Assembly: GCA_021732245.1 (NCBI GenBank)
Contig: JAKFVJ010000203.1
Coordinates: 1 to 5,022 of the forward strand
Length of the DNA stretch: 5,022 nt
From: Candidatus Obscuribacterales bacterium
Lineage (GTDB): Bacteria; Cyanobacteriota; Vampirovibrionia; Obscuribacterales; Obscuribacteraceae
Direction: 5' to 3'
Each line of letters starts with the position of its first letter. Within the stretch, counting starts at the first letter, position 1. This document shows, piece after piece, positions 1 through 5,022 of this stretch. The notes under the pieces are model-generated. The model was not told the DNA's origin. It worked only from the letters and a program-made list of their open reading frames with translations, and searched no databases. Made by a program: the position numbers and the translations under genes.

Positions 1-54
1 ACGGTAGTCAAGTTCCCGGAAGATGGGGGAAACACTGGTGTTTTGGGCATTTAG
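1..54 (+). CDS. possible 3' end of an upstream gene (partial, uncertain)
   Basis: Frame 1 reads TVVKFPEDGGNTGVLGI and then TAG at 52-54. If real, this is the C-terminal tail of a gene that begins left of the window, followed by a 38-nt gap before the next gene on the same strand. The piece is too short to identify, and neither composition nor motif proves it is coding. The co-directional layout, with the next gene having its own SD-like site, is the only support. An alternative is a minus-strand gene starting near 69, which would leave almost no room for divergent promoters. Confidence 0.3.
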   Translation, partial: TVVKFPEDGGNTGVLGI

Positions 55-76
55 CTCGTATATGCTCATATATTAG

Positions 77-85
77 AGGTAGGAG
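77..85 (+). promoter_or_regulatory. ribosome binding site for the CPBP gene
   Basis: AGGTAGGAG ends 7 nt before the GTG at 93, a good SD spacing. The reading frame stays open upstream to the window edge, but no ATG, GTG or TTG occurs in that frame before 93. This site therefore fixes the GTG as the start. A TATATT at 69-74 looks like a -10 box, but no well-spaced -35 box was found, so no promoter is called. Confidence 0.7.
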
Positions 86-92
86 CTCCACA

Positions 93-1127
93 GTGTCTTT
101 CGACGTGTTTTTAATCCTTGTTTGTTCGATTTTGGGGCTGCTGGCTCATGGGTCAAGGCGCGTGCCATGGTTGGAATGGCTTTTGCGCGTCATCATTTTT
201 GGTTTCTTCATTTACGACGCACTAACTGGTATGGCTGGTGAGCTTTTTGGAAATCAGTCCGGTTGGCAATTGGGTGTCTGGAAAGTGTTAGCGGTTATAA
301 CCTTGGCCCTCTTATTTATCAATGTTCGTAAATGCATATCTGTTGTCTTTAGTGTGACCGAACGCATTGTTTCCGGACAAGCATTCATAGCTTTGTACAA
401 GAAGGCGAGTGCTGCGGAGGCTTTTCTTGCTGAGCGAATTTTTGTTCCTAGTTCAATTCCGCATATGGTGGCATTTTTCATTTTCGTAAATGCGGTAGCT
501 TTTATGCTTGGCGGCGTTGATCCGAATTCAGCCAAGATGCCGATGCTGCCTATACCTTTGCCTGTACCGATGGACCAGCTTTTTACCTACAACGGATTTG
601 GGTTGGTGTTTGTTTCTATTTGTGGTGTGGGAATACTTGTTGCGCGTAACCCAAAAGAGGTTGCTGCAAGACTCGCTTGGGCAAAGCCAACCTGGGCACA
701 GGTGGGAATTGGTGTTGGACTTATCGTGTTTGCTTTTACCTATGACTATGTGTGGTCTTTGTTTACTCACCAAATGCAAGGTGATCTTGGTGGCAAACTT
801 TCCAATTACAATGCCGGTACATTTACTGCGGGCGGCGGCTTCGGCTCCTCTATTATCTTGGCGCTTGCCGTAGCTCTGTGTGCAGGCATCGGGGAAGAGA
901 CGCTGATACGTGGTGCGTTGCAACCGGCTTTTGGTATTTTGCCGGCGGCGATACTTCATGGACTCTTGCACGGACAATTTAGTCACGCGCCCCTCTTCAT
1001 GGTGCAAGTTGCCGGTTGGTCAACGTGCATGGGAATAGCGAAGCGCTACACGAATACCACAACGACTATAATTGGACACGCAGGTTTTAATTTGGCGACG
1101 ACATTCTTGTTTGCGTTTAATCCGTAG
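93..1127 (+). CDS. CPBP-family intramembrane metalloprotease (CAAX protease / bacteriocin-processing, Abi-like)
   Basis: This is a 344-residue, strongly hydrophobic protein with several predicted membrane helices (roughly 4-19, 30-44, 63-79, 122-140, 168-184, 203-220, 252-266 and 326-342). The family signatures lie in the C-terminal third. They are Glu268-Glu269 followed by Arg273 (EExxxR, read as GEETLIRG), His289 and His293 in AAILHGLLHG (second motif, without the usual leading Phe), and His329 with Asn333 (HxxxN). In this family these residues form the metal or catalytic site within the membrane. Members include eukaryotic Rce1-type CAAX proteases and bacterial proteins linked to bacteriocin self-immunity, but the substrate here cannot be inferred. 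The start is GTG with a good SD. The stop TAG lies inside a palindromic repeat. The next gene is a broken AraC-type regulator on the same strand, 95 nt away. Family assignment is firm; activity and role are not known. Confidence 0.9.
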   Translation: MSFDVFLILVCSILGLLAHGSRRVPWLEWLLRVIIFGFFIYDALTGMAGELFGNQSGWQLGVWKVLAVITLALLFINVRKCISVVFSVTERIVSGQAFIALYKKASAAEAFLAERIFVPSSIPHMVAFFIFVNAVAFMLGGVDPNSAKMPMLPIPLPVPMDQLFTYNGFGLVFVSICGVGILVARNPKEVAARLAWAKPTWAQVGIGVGLIVFAFTYDYVWSLFTHQMQGDLGGKLSNYNAGTFTAGGGFGSSIILALAVALCAGIGEETLIRGALQPAFGILPAAILHGLLHGQFSHAPLFMVQVAGWSTCMGIAKRYTNTTTTIIGHAGFNLATTFLFAFNP

Positions 1128-1146
1128 GGGCGCATTGCATGCGCCC
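1124..1146 (+). repeat. 23-bp palindromic repeat, copy 1
   Basis: GTAG is followed by a perfect 8-bp stem with a 3-nt loop: GGGCGCAT (1128-1135), TGC, ATGCGCCC (1139-1146). The same 23 bases recur at 2109-2131 in the same orientation. The TAG at 1125-1127 is the stop codon of the CPBP gene, so the element abuts or overwrites the end of that gene. No T-tract follows the hairpin, so it is not a standard intrinsic terminator, although it could stabilise the mRNA 3' end. It resembles REP-like dispersed intergenic repeats. Confidence 0.85.
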
Positions 1147-1222
1147 GCCTTCCTGGGAACAAGACAGCAAGAAATATCAAAACGCTTCCGGTTCCATTGG
1201 CTAGACTTGGTTTGTTGGTTAT

Positions 1223-2092
1223 ATGGACTACGTCGAAAGAATTCAAGCAGCAATAGACTTTATCGAAGAACGTCTCTGGCAAGACGTAAATTCCTCGGAT
1301 GTATGTTGTGCAATTGGATTTTCTGAGTACCACTTTCACAGAGTGTTTCAAGGAATGCTTGGTGAATCCGTGGCTGCTTATATGCGCAAGAGACGCTTGT
1401 CGGAAGCGGCAAAGCAATTGCGCAGCTCTTCAACGGCAATACTGGACATTGCACTCGCGAGCCAATTTGATTCGCAAGAATCTTTCACGCGGGCATTTAA
1501 AAAAATGTTTGGTGTAAGTCCCAATCAATTTAGGAAGAACGGAGATACTGCTTCCAGCTATTTGAAGAAAAGGACAAACATAGACATGATTGAACATTTG
1601 CAAACAGGAATTCATTTGGAGCCTGTATACAAGGAATTTGATGGAGCGCTTGTAGTGGGCATGGCGAGTGGATTTGCCGAAGGCTAGCATAAGGAGATTG
1701 GGCAGCTTTGGGATAGATTTAACGTGAGACAGGGTGAGATCAAGAATGTCAAACCAGGTTGCGCATTTGGTATTTGCATGGCGTCGCATCCTTCCGTTGA
1801 GAAGAAAGAGAGGCAGACTTTTGTGTATATGTCAGGGTTGCCGGTGAGTAAGGTTGAGTCGATGCCAGACGGCATGATCAGCTGCGAAATTCCGGCGCGC
1901 AAATACGCGGTCTTTACTCATAAAGGATCGCTGGACACGTTACCGCACACAGTCAATTACATCTGGGGCACGTGGGTGCCGAAGAATATCGAGGCGTATC
2001 AACACAAGGATGCTATCGACTTTGAATTGTACGACGACAGATTTGATCCGAAGACGCTCTCAGGGGAATTTGATATTTATATCCCGGTGTAG
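1223..2092 (+). pseudogene. AraC-family regulator with GyrI-like effector-binding domain, interrupted by an in-frame TAG
   Basis: The frame runs 289 codons and ends at TAG 2090-2092, but codon 155 (1685-1687) is also TAG. Residues 1-105 are the double helix-turn-helix of AraC regulators: MDYVERIQAAIDFIEERL, then SEYHFHRVFQ in the first HTH recognition helix, and the second HTH with the family signature around DIALASQFDSQESFTRAFKK and FGVSP. Residues about 125-289 match the AraC effector-binding (GyrI-like) fold: ALVVGM before the stop, then EIGQLWDRF, AFGIC, the YAVFTHKG strand, WVPKN, DFELYDDRF and a DIYIPV end. Both sides of the stop are in the same frame and together give a normal family length, so one nonsense change is the only defect. 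ATG 1223 is the start because TAG at 1202 closes the frame upstream; its SD is weak. A 154-residue DNA-binding fragment might still be made. Such proteins usually sense small hydrophobic or drug-like ligands, but the target is unknown. Confidence 0.85.
1685..1687 (+). other. premature in-frame amber codon in the AraC-type regulator
   Basis: The codons read GGC TAG CAT in frame, with effector-domain sequence on both sides (GFAEG before, HKEIGQLWDRF after). AAGGAG at 1691-1696 resembles an SD, but no start codon sits at a useful distance. The first in-frame GTG is at 1724, 27 nt further on, with no SD of its own, so the second half is unlikely to be made independently. A sequencing or assembly error is an alternative. 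Confidence 0.8.
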
Positions 2093-2108
2093 ACCGTAAT
2101 TCTGTTTT

Positions 2109-2131
2109 GTAGGGGCGCATTGCATGCGCCC
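2109..2131 (+). repeat. 23-bp palindromic repeat, copy 2
   Basis: Identical over all 23 bases to the copy at 1124-1146 and in the same orientation; the flanking bases differ on both sides. It starts 16 nt after the final stop of the AraC-type gene. It has the same 8-bp stem (GGGCGCAT / ATGCGCCC) and 3-nt loop, with no T-tract after it. Together the two copies flank the regulator as short direct repeats. Confidence 0.85.
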
Positions 2132-2135
2132 TTGC

Positions 2136-2172
2136 CGAAGAATCTCACACGTTAAAGGCGTGAGATTCTTCG
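2136..2172. repeat. 13-bp perfect inverted repeat (hairpin) between convergent genes
   Basis: The left arm CGAAGAATCTCAC (2136-2148) pairs perfectly with GTGAGATTCTTCG (2160-2172) around an 11-nt loop. It lies between the AraC-type gene (+) and the MetE-like gene (-) and could slow transcription from both sides. Neither strand has a run of T after the stem, so I do not call it an intrinsic terminator. The right arm runs on into a second repeat-like sequence. Confidence 0.75.
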
Positions 2173-2188
2173 CTTCGCTCAGAATGAC
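2160..2188 (+). repeat. dispersed-repeat-like unit containing GATTCTTCGCTTCGCTCAG
   Basis: The segment combines the right hairpin arm with CTTCGCTTCGCTCAGAATGAC (described by its parts: two CTTCG units, then CTCAG and AATGAC). From memory, near-identical strings occur as intergenic dispersed repeats in many unrelated bacterial genomes. Only one copy is present in this window, so the repeat status rests on that recollection and on its place beside other repeats. It ends 5 nt before the stop of the MetE-like gene. Confidence 0.5.
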
Positions 2189-2193
2189 GTAAC

Positions 2194-3258
2194 TTACTTC
2201 GTAGCAGCTAATTGCATTCCGAATATTTTGGCGCCTTGTTTAAGCGCTTGGAGTTTACGGAAAGCTATCTCGCGTGGCAAGTGATTCAAGCCGCAGTCAG
2301 GAGACAGCCAGAGTCGGTCGACATCGATTGATTTGCTGATCTTCTCGATGAGCTTCGCGATCTTCTCTGGTGATTCAATTTCGTGATTTTGAACATCGAT
2401 AACACCGAGTCCCAGGATGCGGTCCTTGGGGAATTCCTTAAGCAACGCAGGATCTTCTCCCAAAGACGCAAATGTCATCAGAATAATATCCACATCGCAT
2501 TGCTCGAGCACAGGAATAATCGACTTGAATTCGGCTGGGAAAATTCTCAGTCCCTTGTGAGCGTTTGGATCTTGATTGTAATTACCCTGGCAGACGTGCA
2601 GAGCTTTCTTGGCTCGTTTCACTCCCGAGAAGCAAGTATTAATAGCTTCAATTGCCCACTTTTGATCTTGGGCAGCAAACCAGATAACAGGCTCATCCAA
2701 TTGAATAAAATCGCAACCGGCATTATCCAGTGCTGTGAATTCATTGTTGATGACTTTTGCCATGTCCTTGGCTAGAGCCTCAGTGTTCTTGTAATGCTCG
2801 TCCCAAGAAATGCAAGCAAACATATGCGGGCCGGTCATCGCGATCTTAACTTGCTTGTCTGTATTTGCACGTAAAATGGACAATTCATCCAAAAGCCCTA
2901 GTGGAGTTGGTTTCAGAGGTCCTGTTACCACAGGTGATGGAAATGAAGCCTCGGGGGCAATCGGTGTCAGTCCTGATTTAGCTCTGTGTTCGCCGGAAAA
3001 ACCAGCAATCTTATCTGCAAAGTAATTGATCATTGCATTTGGAGGGCCGTAGCAATTGTCGCTGCGACGGAATAATTCACCATCACTAATCACATCTATG
3101 CCTGCATTTGCTTGATCGCAAATGGCAGACTGTACAGCAGCTACTTTGGCGTCTTGAAAAGCCTCTTTGCTCAGAGTTCCTTTGGCAACAGCTTCTTGCA
3201 AAACCGGATACCAGTCAGGCACAGTGTATGAACCAATCACAGTTGTAATTAGAGACAT
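2194..3258 (-). CDS. MetE-like cobalamin-independent methionine synthase family protein (core catalytic domain only)
   Basis: This 354-residue protein corresponds to the C-terminal catalytic barrel of MetE (COG0620 type), without the N-terminal half found in full-length MetE. Family signs are IGSY at 8-11, SDGE at 58-61 with Arg64-Arg65, MTGPHM at 141-146, LDEP at 187-190, HVCQGN at 221-226 (zinc ligands His221 and Cys223) and SPDCGL at 319-324 (zinc ligand Cys322). The usual zinc-binding Glu, expected in the strand after the HxC motif, is replaced by Thr262 in ILMTFA. Such enzymes transfer a methyl or related group to a zinc-bound thiol such as homocysteine. Short members differ in methyl donor and partner, so naming this one metE would be unsafe. 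The ATG has GAGGGA only 2 nt upstream. The gene is last in a likely minus-strand cluster, 54 nt after the membrane-protein stop. The protein is expected to be cytoplasmic. Confidence 0.85.
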   Translation of the reverse strand: MSLITTVIGSYTVPDWYPVLQEAVAKGTLSKEAFQDAKVAAVQSAICDQANAGIDVISDGELFRRSDNCYGPPNAMINYFADKIAGFSGEHRAKSGLTPIAPEASFPSPVVTGPLKPTPLGLLDELSILRANTDKQVKIAMTGPHMFACISWDEHYKNTEALAKDMAKVINNEFTALDNAGCDFIQLDEPVIWFAAQDQKWAIEAINTCFSGVKRAKKALHVCQGNYNQDPNAHKGLRIFPAEFKSIIPVLEQCDVDIILMTFASLGEDPALLKEFPKDRILGLGVIDVQNHEIESPEKIAKLIEKISKSIDVDRLWLSPDCGLNHLPREIAFRKLQALKQGAKIFGMQLAATK

Positions 3259-3260
3259 AT

Positions 3261-3266
3261 TCCCTC
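3261..3266 (-). promoter_or_regulatory. closely spaced ribosome binding site of the MetE-like gene
   Basis: On the minus strand GAGGGA lies only 2 nt before the ATG at 3258, closer than usual. The ATG is still preferred because the conserved IGSY motif begins at residue 8, and the next Met (residue 76) would remove the first part of the barrel. Confidence 0.45.
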
Positions 3267-3312
3267 GTCAAATATGGGACGACAGAAGCGAATATATCAC
3301 AGTGGCAACAGG

Positions 3313-3822
3313 TTATGAGTGGGTTTGGTTGGATGACTTGCTGGGGAATTGTGCCTTGGCGTCATAGACAAATAGCGATGCTAATTTGTCCCAGAAGTCT
3401 CCACCTAAAATGAACAGACTTATTACAAATAAGACATCCGCACCAATATTTATGTAAAGTCGATAAGGCGAATCATCGGGCATTAGATGCGGTGTATAAG
3501 CCATTACGTAGGTTGGGATAAGAGGCAAAAGAAACAGAACAAGGCCAATGACGTAGCGTTGTTTGCTGACGGGTCCTGTGGGCTTCATCCGATGCAAAGC
3601 CGCGCGTATCTTGCCAGTGATGAATTCAAAGGCCTCTTTGCCCAGCAAAGCAACGGATAGCAGGATGAAGACTTCCGGACCGCCAAGCGTTAGTAACCCA
3701 ATAATTGTGCTCTTAATTGCTATATGCAAGTCGAGTTGCGCAACCCAAAATCCAAGCAAAGGCATTACCACTGACAAAATCAGGAAGGTAATTCCTAAGT
3801 AGAATTTGACACGCTTTAGCAA
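3313..3822 (-). CDS. four-helix membrane protein, resembling 'transporter suffix domain' proteins
   Basis: The protein has 169 residues from a TTG start. Predicted membrane helices lie near 7-28, 36-60, 90-109 and 125-140, with basic stretches at the N-terminus and between helices 2 and 3, and a polar tail after about 155. The two halves look alike: each is a helix pair ending in an S-x-x-x-L-G pattern followed by an acidic and aromatic stretch (54-68 LLSVALLGKEAFEFI; 133-147 VISLFILGGDFWDKL). From memory this matches short proteins annotated as transporter suffix domain-containing, whose role is not established. The frame stays open to an ATG at 3936, but that start would overlap ftsH by 98 nt and add a polar stretch translated from ftsH coding sequence. 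The TTG at 3822 has AGAAAGG 5 nt upstream and begins right before the hydrophobic core. It follows the ftsH stop by 16 nt, so co-transcription is likely. Confidence 0.65.
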   Translation of the reverse strand: MLKRVKFYLGITFLILSVVMPLLGFWVAQLDLHIAIKSTIIGLLTLGGPEVFILLSVALLGKEAFEFITGKIRAALHRMKPTGPVSKQRYVIGLVLFLLPLIPTYVMAYTPHLMPDDSPYRLYINIGADVLFVISLFILGGDFWDKLASLFVYDAKAQFPSKSSNQTHS

Positions 3823-3827
3823 ATCAG

Positions 3828-3834
3828 CCTTTCT
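3828..3834 (-). promoter_or_regulatory. ribosome binding site supporting the TTG start of the membrane protein
   Basis: On the minus strand AGAAAGG sits 5 nt before TTG 3820-3822 and inside the short gap after the ftsH stop codon (3839-3841). It decides between this start and the overlapping ATG at 3936. Confidence 0.5.
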
Positions 3835-3838
3835 GAAA

Positions 3839-5022
3839 TTAGCTTCTTTGTGGCATTTCCGGTGGTGGTTGATCGTTGTTGGTTGAGCCACCAGGCGTTG
3901 CACCTTGTTCATGCTCGCCAATTGCTTGGAGATCAATCACCGGTGGTGTGCCTACACGCTTGCGTGTGGCCATTTCATCAATTTCATGCTGAATGTCGGC
4001 AGGTGTTCTGTTGGGCTCAAGAATTTTTGCCAGATCGGCATAATAGAGAGTCTCTTTCTCTACCAATATTTGAGCTAGCCGATCGACTTCGGTGCGATAG
4101 CTTTGCAACAAGCCCTCGACATTCTTCATGCAAGTGTCGATGATGTCTTTTATCTCGGTTTCAATTTGATGCTCGGTGTCGGACGAAGAATGGTATTTGC
4201 CACCGCGAGTAAAGGCTTCATCAGTATTGAACTTGAAGCTGCCCATACCCCAGTGTCTTATCATGCTGCTGGCAATTTCTGCAGCTACTCGAATGTCTTC
4301 GGAAACGCCGGAGCCTGTTGTTTCGAGGAACATCTTTTCGGCGACCGTGCTGCCCAGGGAAATTTCTATTTGAACCAAATAGTCTTCCTTCATCCACTTA
4401 CGGTAGTCTTCCTTGCCTACGTACCAGATGTAACCAAGTGCGCTGCCGCTCGGCACAATAGTGACGACTTGTATGCGGCTGCGTCTGTTGCGGAAGTAGG
4501 CAACGACAGCGTGACCGGCTTCATGGTAGGCAGTGGCGCGTAATTCATCTAAGAGAATTTCGCGACTGTAGGACATGCCGAAGCTGGTTCGCTGGATAGC
4601 GCTGATCAAGTCTTTTTGTGAGACTTTTGATCTGCCATGGCGAATTGCCGATAGTCCTGCCTCATTGACCACGTTGGCGATGTCGGCACCTGTTTTCCAG
4701 ACGGTCATGCGGGCTAATTCTCTTGGCATAACCGTTTCGTCAACGCCAATCTTTTTGAGATAGTAGTTGAACATTGCTTCTCTGCCTTCGAGATCCGGTG
4801 GTGGCACTTCGATGCGTCTATCAAAGCGACCTGGACGAAGCAGAGCAGCATCCAGCATATCTGGTTTATTGGTTGCGCCAATGGTTAGCACTTTGTGCTT
4901 ACCGAAGCCGTCGAGTTCAACCAAAAATTGGTTGAGTGTCTTGTTGGAGTCTTGAACGGCACCACCGCCGAGGTCGATGCCGCGCTTGCCGCCGAGTGCA
5001 TCTATTTCATCAATAAATACAA
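3839..5022 (-). CDS. ftsH: FtsH-type AAA+ zinc metalloprotease, C-terminal part (5' end outside window)
   Basis: The frame enters from the right edge and gives 393 residues; the N-terminal membrane segment and Walker A lie outside. In order: Walker B VFIDEID (5000-5020), the second region of homology TNKPDMLDAALLRPGRFDRR with both arginine fingers (about 4817-4870), the AAA lid with TGADIANVVNEAG, the zinc site HEAGH (4511-4525), and the third zinc ligand Asp in SEDI (codon 4295-4297). A helical region and a proline- and glutamine-containing tail ending PPPEMPQRS follow. FtsH proteases use ATP to extract and degrade membrane and soluble proteins at the inner membrane. ATPase and protease residues are kept, but the usual GGR-x-AEE stretch reads GSTVAEK and several other segments drift from consensus. 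It may therefore be a divergent paralogue rather than the housekeeping copy. A frame start at 4924 would be a TTG inside the ATPase domain and is not real. It is first of three minus-strand genes. Confidence 0.92.
   Translation of the reverse strand, partial: VFIDEIDALGGKRGIDLGGGAVQDSNKTLNQFLVELDGFGKHKVLTIGATNKPDMLDAALLRPGRFDRRIEVPPPDLEGREAMFNYYLKKIGVDETVMPRELARMTVWKTGADIANVVNEAGLSAIRHGRSKVSQKDLISAIQRTSFGMSYSREILLDELRATAYHEAGHAVVAYFRNRRSRIQVVTIVPSGSALGYIWYVGKEDYRKWMKEDYLVQIEISLGSTVAEKMFLETTGSGVSEDIRVAAEIASSMIRHWGMGSFKFNTDEAFTRGGKYHSSSDTEHQIETEIKDIIDTCMKNVEGLLQSYRTEVDRLAQILVEKETLYYADLAKILEPNRTPADIQHEIDEMATRKRVGTPPVIDLQAIGEHEQGATPGGSTNNDQPPPEMPQRS

Noticed and set aside
1..69. Minus-strand start near 69 giving MSIYELNAQNTSVS and onward to the edge
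   Set aside because: It reads like protein, but the only SD-like sequence is about 16 nt upstream of the ATG, and it would leave 23 nt between divergent genes, too little for two promoters. It is not excluded, only weaker than the + strand reading.
528..1007. 159-codon open frame on the minus strand inside the CPBP gene
   Set aside because: It is fully antisense to a gene with clear family motifs, shows no recognisable domain, and is rich in Arg, His and Lys as expected for a shadow frame.
1223..2092. Genetic-code reassignment or programmed readthrough of UAG
   Set aside because: TAG is used as the natural end of the CPBP gene and of this regulator at family-typical positions, and no special structure such as a SECIS- or PYLIS-like stem is evident right after 1687.
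1724..2092. Independent effector-domain gene from GTG 1724
   Set aside because: There is no SD before this GTG, and the 12 codons between the TAG and the GTG already match the effector domain (EIGQLWDRF), so the true domain starts upstream of it.
1124..2131. CRISPR array or composite transposon formed by the two 23-bp repeats
   Set aside because: There are only two copies, almost 1 kb apart, with an ordinary gene between them. There is no transposase and no regular spacers.
2136..2190. Rho-independent terminator
   Set aside because: The hairpin is strong, but no T-tract follows on either strand.
3823..3936. ATG start at 3936 for the membrane protein
   Set aside because: It would overlap ftsH by 98 nt, and the extra residues are polar and read out of frame from ftsH. 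TTG 3822 has an SD-like site and fits the hydrophobic start.
3839..4924. A start for the FtsH gene at 4924
   Set aside because: That codon is TTG in the middle of the ATPase domain. The frame continues to the window edge with Walker B (VFIDEID) and NKTLNQFL upstream, so the gene is simply cut by the edge.

Overview
The window is about 5 kb of bacterial chromosome with moderate GC. Starts are mixed (ATG, GTG, TTG), SD-like sites are visible, and genes are tightly packed. Nothing seen identifies the genus. The short palindromic repeats between genes resemble the dispersed REP-like families seen in many environmental genomes, and I do not assign a lineage from them.

Layout on the + strand. Positions 1-54 may hold the last codons of an upstream gene. 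Positions 93-1127 encode a CPBP-family membrane protease homologue. Positions 1223-2092 carry an AraC-type regulator with a GyrI-like effector-binding domain. Its frame is intact from end to end except for one in-frame TAG at 1685-1687, which falls just inside the effector domain. Two identical 23-bp palindromic repeats in the same orientation lie right behind these two genes (1124-1146 and 2109-2131). The first copy contains the protease stop codon.

The regulator converges on a minus-strand gene cluster. Between them lie the second 23-bp repeat, a 13-bp-stem hairpin (2136-2172) and the tail of a second repeat type.

Layout on the - strand, in transcription order from the right edge. First comes an FtsH-type AAA+ zinc protease (3839-5022), cut by the window edge before its membrane and Walker A parts. 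Next is a small four-helix membrane protein (3313-3822) made of two similar halves, beginning 16 nt after the ftsH stop. Last is a 354-residue core-type MetE-like methyltransferase (2194-3258), 54 nt further on. The spacing suggests one transcript, but no biochemical link between the three is evident.

The most notable points are the single nonsense codon in an otherwise intact regulator, the paired repeats flanking it, and the MetE-like enzyme, which keeps His-x-Cys and the distal Cys but has Thr where the zinc-binding Glu is expected. I found no CRISPR array, rRNA, tRNA, insertion sequence or phage gene, and no convincing sign of an undescribed multi-gene system.
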